From Sphaerisporangium sp. (GTDB lineage Bacteria > Actinomycetota > Actinomycetes > Streptosporangiales > Streptosporangiaceae): a stretch of 34,768 nucleotides of DNA. The notes under the pieces were generated by a model. It had not been told where the DNA came from and did no database searches. It saw only the letters and a list, made by a program, of their open reading frames with translations. Location: positions 1 to 34,768 of the forward strand of contig JAOPYI010000235.1 of NCBI GenBank assembly GCA_025964675.1, read 5' to 3'. The position numbers and the translations under genes are program-made. This document shows, piece after piece, positions 25,334-33,238 of the stretch (position 1 is the stretch's first letter; each line of letters opens with the position of its first letter).

Positions 25334-25358
25334 GCCGTACGGACAGTGCCCGTACGGC
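25334..25358 (-). promoter_or_regulatory. Second rpsB-tsf intercistronic hairpin
   Basis: GCCGTACGG (25334-25342) pairs with CCGTACGGC (25350-25358), a perfect 9-bp stem with a 7-nt loop, 12 nt after the rpsB stop. It precedes the stronger hairpin at 25286-25318 in the direction of transcription. Together they occupy about half of the 114-nt gap and could adjust the ratio of S2 to EF-Ts. Confidence 0.55.
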
Positions 25359-25370
25359 TTGACGCGAGCC

Positions 25371-26339
25371 TCAGGCCTGCTGCTCGGTGCCCTCGCCGGC
25401 CTCGGCCTCGGGGGCGGTCTCCTCAGCGGGAGCCTCCGCGGCGGGGGCGGGGGCGGCCTCAGCCTCGGCGGCGGCCTCGGCGGGAGCCTCCTCAGCGGTG
25501 ACGACCTCGTCGGTGACGGGGGCGGCCTCGTCGGCGGCCTCAGGAGCGGCGGCCTCCTCGTCCCGCGCGAGCAGCTCGCGCTCCCACTCGGCGAGCGGCT
25601 CCACGACGGCGGCACCAGACGGCTTGTCGTCGCCGCGCGTCGCACCGGCGCGGGCCATCAGGCCGTCGGCGACCGCGTCGGCGACCACGCGGGTGAGCAG
25701 GCTGACGGCGCGGATCGCGTCGTCGTTGCCCGGGATCGGGTAGTCGACCTCGTCGGGGTCACAGTTGGTGTCGAGGATCGCGACGACCGGGATGTTGAGC
25801 TTGCGGGCCTCGCTGATCCCGATGTGCTCCTTCTTGGTGTCCACGATCCACACCGCGCTGGGAACGCGGGCCATGTCGCGGATACCGCCGAGGGTGCGCT
25901 CCAGCTTGTCCTTCTCGCGGCGGCGCATCAGGAGCTCCTTCTTGGTGAGCCCGGAGCCTGCCACGTTGTCGAAGTCGAGCTCCTCGAGCTCCTTCAGCCG
26001 CTGAAGCCTCTTGTGCACGGTGGAGAAGTTGGTGAGCATGCCACCCAGCCAGCGCTGGTTGACGTAGGGCATGCCGACCCGCGCGGCCTGCTCGGCGATG
26101 GCCTCCTGGGCCTGCTTCTTGGTGCCGATGAACAGGATGGTGCCGCCGTGGGCGACGGTCTCCTTGATGAAGTCGTAGGCGCGGTCGATGAAGGCCAGCG
26201 ACTTCTGCAGGTCGATGATGTAGATGCCGTTGCGCTCGGTGAGGATGAAGCGCTTCATCTTCGGGTTCCAGCGACGGGTCTGGTGCCCGAAGTGAACACC
26301 GCTCTCAAGCATCTGCCGCATGGTGACGACGGGGGCCAT
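25371..26339 (-). CDS. rpsB: 30S ribosomal protein S2
   Basis: This 322-aa ribosomal protein S2 has the canonical N-terminus [29 protein letters not shown] and later [20 protein letters not shown] and [21 protein letters not shown]. After about residue 250 there is a roughly 70-residue tail made almost entirely of Ala, Glu, Pro and Thr, common in actinobacterial S2 and presumably disordered. An AGGAGG lies 9 nt before the ATG at 26339 and only 3 nt before an ATG at 26345, so 26339 is preferred. It is the first gene of the translation operon and has a long structured leader. Confidence 0.97.
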   Translation of the reverse strand: MAPVVTMRQMLESGVHFGHQTRRWNPKMKRFILTERNGIYIIDLQKSLAFIDRAYDFIKETVAHGGTILFIGTKKQAQEAIAEQAARVGMPYVNQRWLGGMLTNFSTVHKRLQRLKELEELDFDNVAGSGLTKKELLMRRREKDKLERTLGGIRDMARVPSAVWIVDTKKEHIGISEARKLNIPVVAILDTNCDPDEVDYPIPGNDDAIRAVSLLTRVVADAVADGLMARAGATRGDDKPSGAAVVEPLAEWERELLARDEEAAAPEAADEAAPVTDEVVTAEEAPAEAAAEAEAAPAPAAEAPAEETAPEAEAGEGTEQQA

Positions 26340-26345
26340 GAGCAT

Positions 26346-26517
26346 GGTCCTCCTGGGTAGAGCGCCGCGAAGGCGCGTGCCTCGGTTGTATGCGGAAGCC
26401 TGCGGCTTCCGCCCTGACGCCCTGAGTCGTCCCATCCGGATCAGGACCCGGACCGAGGGGACGATTCGTGTGTGGGCGTGCGAAGTCGACCCGTCTGACG
26501 GGCCACCAAAAAGTGTA
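26346..26517 (-). promoter_or_regulatory. Structured rpsB leader with candidate promoter
   Basis: A possible -10 TACACT (minus strand, 26512-26517) lies about 170 nt before the rpsB start; I see no good -35. The leader can form three hairpins in order: TCGTCCC/GGGACGA (26427-26433 / 26458-26464) enclosing TCCGG/CCGGA; GCGGAAGCC/GGCTTCCGC (26392-26400 / 26404-26412), perfect with a 3-nt loop; and GCGCC/GGCGC (26362-26366 / 26372-26376), close to the AGGAGG. In several phyla S2 represses its own mRNA through a leader structure; an equivalent role here is inference. Confidence 0.4.
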
Positions 26518-26583
26518 CCCGGAACCGAGCCACGCCCGGCCCACCGCACAAAGTGTCCGCCCTTCGCAGCTCCCATGCTGAGG

Positions 26584-28095
26584 TCACCCCCACATCGGCG
26601 GGTGCTCGCCCCTGCGAGGTGGTGGTGAGGACCAGTACGGCCTCGCGTCGCCGATCTCCCCCGGGGCCCGGACATACGTCAGATTCCCCAACGAGCTGCC
26701 CATCTCGTCCAGCAGATCGTCCACCTCGGGCTCGGGGAGACCCGCACCGTCGACCCGGCCGAGCCCGTCCAGCCACACCGCGGTACGGGCAAGGGCGACC
26801 TCGGCGTGCCACGAACCGCCCTCCGCCTCCCGGCGCAGCAGTCCTGCGATCACCGCCAATGCGGCCAGCCGGCCGGTGGCGTGGTCCAGAACCTGGGCGG
26901 GCAAGGGCACGGGCCGGGTGCCGTCTCCCCCTTCGTGAGCGATACCGCAGGCCATCTGCACCAGGCTGTCGAACCCGCGCCGCCCGGCCCACGGGCCTCG
27001 CGAGCCGTACGCGGAGATGTCCACGCAGACGATGCCAGGACGGATGGCCGCCAGTTCCTCTGGGCCGAACCCCAGAGCCGCCAACGCCCCGGGCCGGTAG
27101 GACTGGACGACGGCATCCGCGGCGGCGACCAGTTCCCTGAACGCCGCGGCGCCTTCCTGGGTACGCAGGTCAAGCTCACAGGACCGCTTCCCGAACGCCG
27201 TACTGATCACCAGGCCCGGCACCTCCGGCAGGTGAGCCGCCCCGACCCGCAGCACCTCGGCCCCATGGGCGGCCAGCGTGCGGGTCGCCACCGGTCCCGC
27301 GATCACCCGCGTAAGGTCCAGCACCCGGACACCCGCCAGCGGACGCCCGCTCGCTCCCCTGCCCGCGGTGCGGGGCCCGGCATCGTCAAGACGGCTGAAG
27401 CCGATGAGAGGAAGCTTCGCGACGGCGCGGCCCTGCGAATGGGTCTGCCATTCCGCGGGGCTTCGCATCGCGGCCGCGCAGCCTCCCGCGTTCGTCACGG
27501 CCTGCTCGACGTCGAGTGCGGTACGGCCGGCGCAGGCCGTCGCCACGGCCACCCTGTCGGCGCCGGAAGGAAGCTCGAGCCCTGTGAGCGCGGCATCCCG
27601 GTGATGGTCGAAGTTGCAGTGCAACCGGACCCAGCCATCAGCCGTCGGGTAGTCACCAGAGAGCGGCGCCCACGAAATTGGCACCTTTCCGTTGATCTGG
27701 AAGTAACGCTCATCCCTGAACGCGACAGCGGCATGGCGGACGTCGACAGTGACCCTGGGTCCGACTCCGGACACGCCCATCGCCACCTCGTCGTCCACGC
27801 GGGGCTCCGACACGACCGGCCCACCATCACCTACGACCGCGTGTACGCCCCCCGGATCCATCTCGGATGGCCCGGGTTGAGGGCGCCGATAATGTCCCAT
27901 GGTGTCGAAATCGGCCTCGGCGGATCGCTTCCAGTGCAGCAACGCGACCGCGGCCGCTACCGCGCCCACGCTTGCGGCGGCTGCCGTTCCCACCTTGAAG
28001 ACAGAGGGCAAGACTGGATCGTCCCCCGTTACGTGAACGACCGGCAACTCAAGCCCCACCTCGGCACCCAGCTCCTCAATGATCTTGCCGATCAT
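26584..28095 (-). CDS. CaiB/BaiF-like class III CoA transferase, apparently circularly permuted
   Basis: This is a 503-aa class III CoA-transferase. The C-terminal half carries what is normally the N-terminus of the family: [28 protein letters not shown] (about 256-284), [15 protein letters not shown] and a candidate catalytic Asp D376 in [15 protein letters not shown]. The N-terminal half (about 115-235) contains features usually found later in the family: [15 protein letters not shown] and an [13 protein letters not shown] stretch. The order of the two parts is thus swapped. The first 60 residues include a short hydrophobic stretch ([12 protein letters not shown]). The ATG at 28095 has GAGGAG 8 nt upstream; longer in-frame extensions lack support. 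CoA donor and acceptor are unknown. It is divergent from the M23 peptidase gene. Confidence 0.8.
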   Translation of the reverse strand: MIGKIIEELGAEVGLELPVVHVTGDDPVLPSVFKVGTAAAASVGAVAAAVALLHWKRSAEADFDTMGHYRRPQPGPSEMDPGGVHAVVGDGGPVVSEPRVDDEVAMGVSGVGPRVTVDVRHAAVAFRDERYFQINGKVPISWAPLSGDYPTADGWVRLHCNFDHHRDAALTGLELPSGADRVAVATACAGRTALDVEQAVTNAGGCAAAMRSPAEWQTHSQGRAVAKLPLIGFSRLDDAGPRTAGRGASGRPLAGVRVLDLTRVIAGPVATRTLAAHGAEVLRVGAAHLPEVPGLVISTAFGKRSCELDLRTQEGAAAFRELVAAADAVVQSYRPGALAALGFGPEELAAIRPGIVCVDISAYGSRGPWAGRRGFDSLVQMACGIAHEGGDGTRPVPLPAQVLDHATGRLAALAVIAGLLRREAEGGSWHAEVALARTAVWLDGLGRVDGAGLPEPEVDDLLDEMGSSLGNLTYVRAPGEIGDARPYWSSPPPRRGEHPPMWG

Positions 28096-28270
28096 CCGGG
28101 CGCTCCTCTCATACCGCACGCGACCAACCAAGCCACCGGACAGCCCCACGCGTCGGCTCGGCCCAACTCGACCTGCCAACGGCTGCCTCCGGACGATGAT
28201 CTCTGGCGCTTCATCCACAGAACAGCGCTCGGCTGCCCGCGCGACAGGTGCTGTACGCCAGAGTCCTCCC

Positions 28271-29023
28271 GTGAGACTCTTCACGGTCCGGCTCCTGATG
28301 GTGTTTCTCATCACTGTCGGCACCACGTCGGCGACATCTCCCACACCCGGGGCCGCCACGGCGATCTCCAAGCCGCCAGACTTCACCGCACCCAGCTCCG
28401 CCGCCCTGGCGACCATGCGCCGAGTTCCCCAAGACGCGCCCGGACCGCTGATCGGAGCCTCCCCCAACTCGGCGACCCCGCACCGGGTGAGCCGCATCTC
28501 CGCAGGTTCACGTAAGCCCGGCATCCCCGATGCCATCCCCGATCCAGCTCCACCCGCCGAACCTCACATGCCCGCCAAACTAGATGACCTCGCTCCACCC
28601 GAAATGGCGGAGTCGCGCTGGGCGCTGCCAGTCGACGGGCCTCTCCGAGTCCTGCGCGGCTTCGCTCCACCTGCCCAGCCTTGGCTGCCGGGTCACCGAG
28701 GTGTGGACCTCGCCGCACGGCCCGGTCAGGTGGTCAGAGCAGCAGGCCCGGGCACCGTGGGATATGCCGGACCGCTGGCCGGTCGAGGTGTGATCATGAT
28801 CATTCACCCGGGAGGGCTGCGTACTACGTACTTGCCTGTTCACGCGTCGGTTCGGCGAGGGCAGACAGTGAGCCGCGGCGACGTCATCGGCTCCGTCGAG
28901 GAAACGACTGGTCACTGCGACGCCTCCTGCCTGCACTGGGGGCTGATCAAGGAGAATCACTACCTTGACGCCCTTCTGCTCATCGGCCTAGGGCAGGTAC
29001 GCCTCCTACCAAGATGGCCATGA
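28271..29023 (+). CDS. Secreted M23 family metallopeptidase (LytM-type)
   Basis: This 250-aa protein has an N-terminal signal (about 1-31; MRLFTVRLLMVFLITVGTTSATS), a Pro-rich linker and a C-terminal LytM domain (about 115-250). Zinc ligands visible are H142 and D146 (GHRGVDLAARPG) and H222 in CLHWGL. The usual HxH motif reads C220-L-H222, so the first His is replaced by Cys; I recall the same pattern in actinobacterial relatives near rpsB. It should act on peptidoglycan outside the membrane, or be an inactive scaffold-type LytM protein. The GTG at 28271 has no Shine-Dalgarno; its upstream bases are even pyrimidine-rich, so the start is uncertain (ATG at 28298 is an alternative). The same gene lies upstream of rpsB in Streptomyces. 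Confidence 0.82.
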   Translation: MRLFTVRLLMVFLITVGTTSATSPTPGAATAISKPPDFTAPSSAALATMRRVPQDAPGPLIGASPNSATPHRVSRISAGSRKPGIPDAIPDPAPPAEPHMPAKLDDLAPPEMAESRWALPVDGPLRVLRGFAPPAQPWLPGHRGVDLAARPGQVVRAAGPGTVGYAGPLAGRGVIMIIHPGGLRTTYLPVHASVRRGQTVSRGDVIGSVEETTGHCDASCLHWGLIKENHYLDALLLIGLGQVRLLPRWP

Positions 29024-29192
29024 GCCCTCCTCTCACAGGCAGGGTCGTGAGATGGCCGCGCGTCTGCTTGAGCCGAATCCGCCGCCTGAGCCACCGCCGT
29101 CAAGCAGGCGCTGATGCGATGAAGCTTCTGATCTGCTTAAGGTCGACGGCCCTGCTCAGGGCGGCACACCACGATGATTTCCGCGCAGTCCG

Positions 29193-29325
29193 GTGAGCCC
29201 ACCACGAGTCCCGCCTAGTACGGCGCGGCACAACCGCCACGAAGCGCGCGTAGTGGTGGGCTCACCACGAGTCCCGCCGAGTACGGCGCGGCACAGCCGC
29301 CACGAAGCGCGCGTAGTACGGCGGG
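29193..29325. repeat. Tandem 63-bp-period repeat with nested palindromes
   Basis: Two 55-bp copies, 29200-29254 and 29263-29317, start with CACCACGAGTCCCGCC and differ at two positions (T/G and A/G); the period is 63 bp. GTGAGCCCACCAC (29193-29205) is the exact reverse complement of GTGGTGGGCTCAC (29253-29265), and CCCGCCG (29273-29279) is complementary to CGGCGGG (29319-29325), so each copy can fold into a hairpin. The repeat lies inside the 334-bp gene-free gap 29024-29357 between the M23 gene and dprA. No other gene is visible in that gap; the 63-bp period gives short repetitive frames that look coding but are not. Confidence 0.8.
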
Positions 29326-29357
29326 CACGCACACGCACCCGCCATACCCTGGTCGTG

Positions 29358-30719
29358 TTATTGGCCTCGTCGGAGACGCCAGCCGCGATCGACTCGCTCT
29401 ACGTATCCCGCCGCGGCAAGGGCCCCAAGACAGCCCAGCACCGTTCCAAGATCTACACCTGCCGCGAGTGCGATCGTCGCGGGCCCGGCCCCGATGCGCG
29501 CCGGCACCGCTTCCAGGACGCTTCGGGTCTCGTCGTCAAGCATGTCTCGGGGCAGCACCGGCCCCCTGGGCTCCGGCGCGAGATCGTCGCCTATAGCTCC
29601 GACCAACTCGATCACCTCTCGCGCCGAGGTCACGCACACAGCCTCCGCCCTCCGGATCAGCCGGTGGCACCCGGCGGAGTTGTCGGAGGTGATCGGGCCA
29701 GGCACGGCCCCCAGATGGCGTCTGAGGGTGACGGCATGGCCCGCGGTGTTGAGTGCTCCGCTGCGTAGGGCCGCCTCCACGACCACGGTGCCCCGGGAAA
29801 GCGCGGCGATGACCCGGTTACGAACCAGAAAGCGCAGCCGCGTTGGCCGGACACCGAGAGGGCACTCGCTGACGACCACGCCCCTGGCCCGGATGGCGGC
29901 GAACAGATCCTGGTTGGCGGCTGGATACGCGATGTCGGTGCCACAGGCCAGCACCGCGACCGTCGGGGCGGCACCCGCCAGAGCTCCTCGGTGCGCGGCC
30001 GCGTCCACACCGTACGCACCTCCCGAGATAACCGTCCACCCCGCCTCGCTCAGGCCTGCGCCCAGCTCTGCCGCGACGTGGGCGCCGTAGGGCGTGGCCG
30101 CCCGGGAGCCCACCACCGCCACGGAGCGAAGGCACGAGAAGCGAAGATCGGCGTCCCCGTGGAGCCAGAGACCCAAGGGGCGTTCAGGCCCCAGATCGTC
30201 AAGCTGAGTAGGCCACTCCAGATCACCCGACACGATCAGACGGGCCCCGAGCTGCTCACCCTCGGTGAGGTCCGCAACCGGATCCGCCACCCGCAGGCGT
30301 GCTCGCCAAGCCGCAAGGATGCGATCAAGGTCAGGAGAACGGCCCTTCTTCGGTACCAGCTCTTCGACGAAACCGGGATCGAGCCTCCCTCGTCGCACCT
30401 GCCCGAGTGCTCCCTCAGGACCATAGGTGGCGACCAGCCTGCCCATGACGCCGTCTCCCGAATCCGCCACCCGCATCAGCGTGGCCCTGGCGAGCCGCCC
30501 GGAATCCCACCGGAGGCTGACACCGGCCGGGGCATCGCCGACGCCAGCAGCCCTGGAACCGGAACCCCATTGGTCGTCACCGCCCCGACCGGCCTCCGAC
30601 CGCGATTGCGGCCGCGGATCAGGAACCGGAACAGGACTGGCATCGTCACTGCCGGTGAGAGCGGGCGTACGAACGATTGAACCGCCGCCCTCGTCGGCAC
30701 CGGACCCCATGCCCTTCAT
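29358..30719 (-). CDS. dprA: DNA-processing protein DprA
   Basis: This 453-aa DprA/Smf protein binds single-stranded DNA and loads RecA during transformation. Its Rossmann core is clear: VAVVGSRAATPYG (about 201-212), ISGGAYGVDAAAHRGAL (231-247), VLACGTDIAYPAANQDLF, VVSECPLG, RNRVIAALSRGTVVVEA and SGALNTAGHA. The C-terminal 70 residues look like the winged helix. The first 65 residues are low complexity (Gly, Asp, Pro, Ser), so the true start may be internal, near SLRWDSGRLARATL. The ATG at 30719 overlaps the stop of a 29-codon micro-ORF and is taken as the start. It is part of the comM-dprA run conserved in actinobacteria. Confidence 0.88.
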   Translation of the reverse strand: MKGMGSGADEGGGSIVRTPALTGSDDASPVPVPDPRPQSRSEAGRGGDDQWGSGSRAAGVGDAPAGVSLRWDSGRLARATLMRVADSGDGVMGRLVATYGPEGALGQVRRGRLDPGFVEELVPKKGRSPDLDRILAAWRARLRVADPVADLTEGEQLGARLIVSGDLEWPTQLDDLGPERPLGLWLHGDADLRFSCLRSVAVVGSRAATPYGAHVAAELGAGLSEAGWTVISGGAYGVDAAAHRGALAGAAPTVAVLACGTDIAYPAANQDLFAAIRARGVVVSECPLGVRPTRLRFLVRNRVIAALSRGTVVVEAALRSGALNTAGHAVTLRRHLGAVPGPITSDNSAGCHRLIRRAEAVCVTSAREVIELVGAIGDDLAPEPRGPVLPRDMLDDETRSVLEAVPARIGAGPATIALAAGVDLGTVLGCLGALAAAGYVERVDRGWRLRRGQ

Positions 30720-30805
30720 TGGACCCCCAGCCAACGGTCGGTGTCGGGAATGGTCGTGGGAGTGTCTGGACCGAGGCCGCGAACGTGGGTACGGATGCCG
30801 TTCAT
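30716..30805 (-). CDS. 29-codon micro-ORF bridging comM and dprA
   Basis: The frame reads MNGIRTHVRGL... and ends ...DRWLGVQ. Its ATG overlaps the comM stop as ATGA, and its TGA overlaps the dprA ATG as ATGA, so a ribosome could pass from comM through it into dprA. Its C-terminus (RWLGVQ) resembles the comM end (LWLGAQ), and the two junctions share TTCATTGG on the plus strand, suggesting it arose by an imperfect local duplication of the comM 3' end. Whether a peptide is made is unknown; a coupling role is the more natural reading. Confidence 0.35.
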   Translation of the reverse strand: MNGIRTHVRGLGPDTPTTIPDTDRWLGVQ

Positions 30806-32358
30806 TGGGCGCCGAGCCATAGGCCGAGGGCGGTGTTGGTCTCCGCCACTTCGGGCCTTTCCTTGCCGATGAGGTCGGCAAGTGTCCAGGAGACCCGTAT
30901 GACGCGGTCGAGCCCTCGGGCGCTCAGCTCCCCGGTGTCCAGACATCGGTAGAGGGGGGACATCGCGGATGGGGGCAGCCGGTAGTCGCCGTGCAGCATT
31001 GCGGTGGGGATCTCGGCGTTGCACTTCCATGGCGTGCCCGCGAGCCGCTTGACCGTGCGCTCACGAGCCAGAGACACGCGCTCGGCCACGACCGCGCTCG
31101 GCTCGATGAACTGGCGGTCCGACAGCAGCTCACGCCGGGTCGAACGAGCGAGCCTCACCTTGACGTCGATGCGATCGATCAGCGGGCCGGAAAGACGAGC
31201 GAGGTAGCGTCGCCGCTGGTTGGGGGTGCACTGGCAAGGGGTCTCCGGAGTGGACGGCTGAGCGCAGGGGCAGGGGTTCGCGGCCAGCACCAGCATGAAC
31301 CGGGCGGGGAACGACACGGTGCCCGCAGCCCGAGCCACCGTCACCCTCCCTGACTCCAGCGGTTGGCGCAGCGAGTCGAGCACCCTTGCTGGATATTCGG
31401 GAGCCTCATCTAGAAACAGCACGCCTCTGTGAGCGAGCGAGACGGCGCCCGGCCGGATCACCCCGCTTCCCCCGCCGACGATCGCGGCGATGGTCGCCGT
31501 GTGGTGAGGTGCCATGAACGGCGGGTGCGTCAGCAACGGGCGCCCCGGAGGCAGGGTGCCCGCGACCGAATGAATGGCCGTGACCTCCAGCGCCTGGTCA
31601 CGGTCGAGGGGCGGCAGAAGGGTGGGCAGCCGCTCGGCGAGCATGGTCTTCCCTGTGCCGGGCTGCCCCGTCATCCAGAGGTTGTGTCCACCCGCGGCGC
31701 ACACCTCGAGAGCCCGGCGGGCCATGGCCTGGCCGGCGACGTCCGCCAGATCCAATGAGGGCACGGAGCACAAGGCCGGCGCGGCTGGATACGTGCGTGG
31801 CGGTGGCTCGCCTGTCTCGAGCAGCGTGGGCACGCCGGCTGGATCGCCGCTTCGCAGCCACTCGACCAGCGCGGCGAGCGTCAGCACTGGCACCACCGTC
31901 AGCCCCGGGACCAGGCCCGCCTCTGCCGCGTTCGCCATGGGGACCACCACGGTACGGGCACCGGCCTCGACCGCCGCCAGAACGGCCGGCAGGACACCGC
32001 GCACCGGTTTGACCGAGCCGTCCAGCCCGAGCTCTCCCAGGAAGAACGGAAGCGAGATGCGCTGCTTCGGGACCAGGCCGGCGGCGCCGAGCAAAGCGAT
32101 GGCGATGGCGAGATCGAAAAGGCTTCCGCGTTTCGGCAGGCTGGCGGGGAACAGGCTGACGGTCACCCGCGCGTCCGGCCAGGCGTACCGGCTGTTGATG
32201 ATCGCCGAACGGACGCGGTCGCGGGCCTCGCTCAGCGCGGTGTCGAGCATGCCGATCAGGTTGACGCCCGCGATGCCTTGCCCCACGTCGGCCTCGACCT
32301 CGACCACATGACCGCTCACGCCGACCAGCGCGACGCACCTCGTGCGGGCGACGGCCAT
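30802..32358 (-). CDS. comM: YifB/ComM family Mg-chelatase-like AAA+ ATPase
   Basis: This 518-aa protein has an N-terminal Lon-substrate-like domain (about 20-165; VEADVGQGIAGVNLIGMLDTALSEARDRVRSA), a central AAA+ module with Walker A GQPGTGKT (231-238), Walker B GVLFLDE and a Cys cluster NPCPCAQ... CQCTPNQ, and a C-terminal Mg-chelatase-type region (RCLDTGELSARGLDRVIRVSWTLADL). ComM proteins are branch-migration helicases that help integrate DNA during natural transformation in proteobacteria; most actinobacterial members are uncharacterised. The ATG at 32358 directly abuts the yraN stop (TAGATG). The order yraN-comM-dprA is conserved. Confidence 0.93.
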   Translation of the reverse strand: MAVARTRCVALVGVSGHVVEVEADVGQGIAGVNLIGMLDTALSEARDRVRSAIINSRYAWPDARVTVSLFPASLPKRGSLFDLAIAIALLGAAGLVPKQRISLPFFLGELGLDGSVKPVRGVLPAVLAAVEAGARTVVVPMANAAEAGLVPGLTVVPVLTLAALVEWLRSGDPAGVPTLLETGEPPPRTYPAAPALCSVPSLDLADVAGQAMARRALEVCAAGGHNLWMTGQPGTGKTMLAERLPTLLPPLDRDQALEVTAIHSVAGTLPPGRPLLTHPPFMAPHHTATIAAIVGGGSGVIRPGAVSLAHRGVLFLDEAPEYPARVLDSLRQPLESGRVTVARAAGTVSFPARFMLVLAANPCPCAQPSTPETPCQCTPNQRRRYLARLSGPLIDRIDVKVRLARSTRRELLSDRQFIEPSAVVAERVSLARERTVKRLAGTPWKCNAEIPTAMLHGDYRLPPSAMSPLYRCLDTGELSARGLDRVIRVSWTLADLIGKERPEVAETNTALGLWLGAQ

Positions 32359-32712
32359 CTACGACACCCCCCGGTCATGCCGGATGGAGAACTCCCCGGC
32401 GAACCGCTCCAGCGCCACGACGTCGATGCGGATCGAGGAGAACCACTCGGGCTGGCCGCTGAGCCACTTGGCCGCCAGGGTGCGGAGCCGGGCGAGCTTC
32501 GCCGGCGTCACGGCCTGGAACGCGGTGCCGTGGCTGCGGCCCGAGCGGGTCTTGACCTCCACGACCACGAGAACGGGCCCGTCACGAACCAGGATGTCGA
32601 TCTCGCCCTCAGGGCACCACCAGTTGCGCTCCAGGATGTTGAAGCCTGCTGCCCGCAGGTAATCGACGGCGAGCTGCTCGCCGTGCTTGCCGAGCTCGTG
32701 CGTCGCGGCCAT
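32359..32712 (-). CDS. yraN: YraN family protein (UPF0102, endonuclease-like fold)
   Basis: This 117-aa protein has the restriction-endonuclease-like core GEIDILVRDG ... VVVEVKTRSG, in which D and the ExK pair match a PD-(D/E)xK metal site. The N-terminus has GKHGEQLAVDYLRAAGFNILERNWWCPEGEID, highly typical of the family. Function is not firmly known; a role in DNA or recombination is suggested by its linkage to comM and dprA. The ATG at 32712 has GGAGGTGG 4-8 nt upstream. Confidence 0.95.
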   Translation of the reverse strand: MAATHELGKHGEQLAVDYLRAAGFNILERNWWCPEGEIDILVRDGPVLVVVEVKTRSGRSHGTAFQAVTPAKLARLRTLAAKWLSGQPEWFSSIRIDVVALERFAGEFSIRHDRGVS

Positions 32713-32776
32713 GGGACCACCTCCGGCCCCGACCTTCGCCTACACCGTCCACTCGCCTCGCGGTGGAATCGCGCTC

Positions 32777-32870
32777 TGTGGACAAGAGAGCGAGGGCTAC
32801 GCGTCTGTGGATGGCCAATACGGACCATCACGCTGCGGAAAGGTCAACACGGGCGTCCGGCTGTGGAAAA
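32777..32870 (-). promoter_or_regulatory. Cluster of DnaA-box-like sites
   Basis: Three same-direction sites lie in the 163-bp gap between the DUF2469 gene and yraN: TGTGGACAA (32777-32785), exactly the reverse complement of the actinobacterial DnaA box TTGTCCACA; TGTGGATGG (32806-32814); and TGTGGAAAA (32862-32870). The last two match the TCCACA core only, with weaker flanks. This may be a DnaA-titration or regulatory cluster. It is not an origin: there is no dnaA, dnaN or AT-rich unwinding region here. Confidence 0.4.
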
Positions 32871-32875
32871 CGGGG

Positions 32876-33199
32876 TCAGCTGGAGAAGCCCTCCTTGGGC
32901 ATTTCGAGGTCGGGTTTGGCCAGCTCTTCGACGTTGACGTCCTTGAACGTGACGACGCGGACGTTCTTCACGAACCTCGCAGGCCGGTACATATCCCAGA
33001 CCCAGGCGTCCTGCATCTTGACGTCGAAGAAGACGTCGCCGTTCTCGGCCGTTCGCACGTCGAGATCGACGGAGTTGGTCAGGTAGAAGCGCCGCTCGGT
33101 TTCGACGACATAGGTGAACAGGCCGACCACATCGCGGTACTCCCGGTAGAGCTGCAACTCCATCTCGGTCTCGTATTTCTCGAGATCCTCTGCGCTCAT
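32876..33199 (-). CDS. DUF2469 family protein
   Basis: This 107-aa small soluble protein is typical of an actinobacterial family of unknown function. It is rich in acidic and aromatic residues; MSAEDLEKYETEMELQLYREYRDVV is the usual N-terminus, followed by FTYVVETERRFYLTN and VFFDVKMQDAWVWDMYR. The ATG at 33199 has GGAGG 6 nt upstream, so the in-frame extension to 33238 is rejected. It lies 39 nt after rnhB and between rnhB and yraN, a conserved position in actinobacteria. No catalytic motif is visible. Confidence 0.93.
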   Translation of the reverse strand: MSAEDLEKYETEMELQLYREYRDVVGLFTYVVETERRFYLTNSVDLDVRTAENGDVFFDVKMQDAWVWDMYRPARFVKNVRVVTFKDVNVEELAKPDLEMPKEGFSS

Positions 33200-33238
33200 C
33201 CCGGTCCTCCACTTCCTTTCCTGCCCCGGCGCGACCAA

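Noticed and set aside
26806-28515. 569-aa plus-strand frame opposite the CoA transferase
   Set aside because: Complement of a gene with clear family motifs; no motif of its own.
28096-28536. N-terminal extension of the CoA transferase to 650 aa
   Set aside because: A good GAGGAG precedes the ATG at 28095, and the extension overlaps the divergent M23 gene with Arg/Gly-biased sequence.
29200-29317. CRISPR array
   Set aside because: Only two copies, with a spacer of 8 bp and no cas genes; it is a tandem palindromic repeat.
29193-29768. Repeat-containing plus-strand frame with a 21-residue repeat
   Set aside because: The repeat arises because the 63-bp DNA period is a multiple of three; the frame continues as a shadow of dprA.
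32713-32875. Replication origin at the DnaA-box-like cluster
   Set aside because: Only one exact box, no AT-rich unwinding region, and none of dnaA, dnaN or gyrB nearby.
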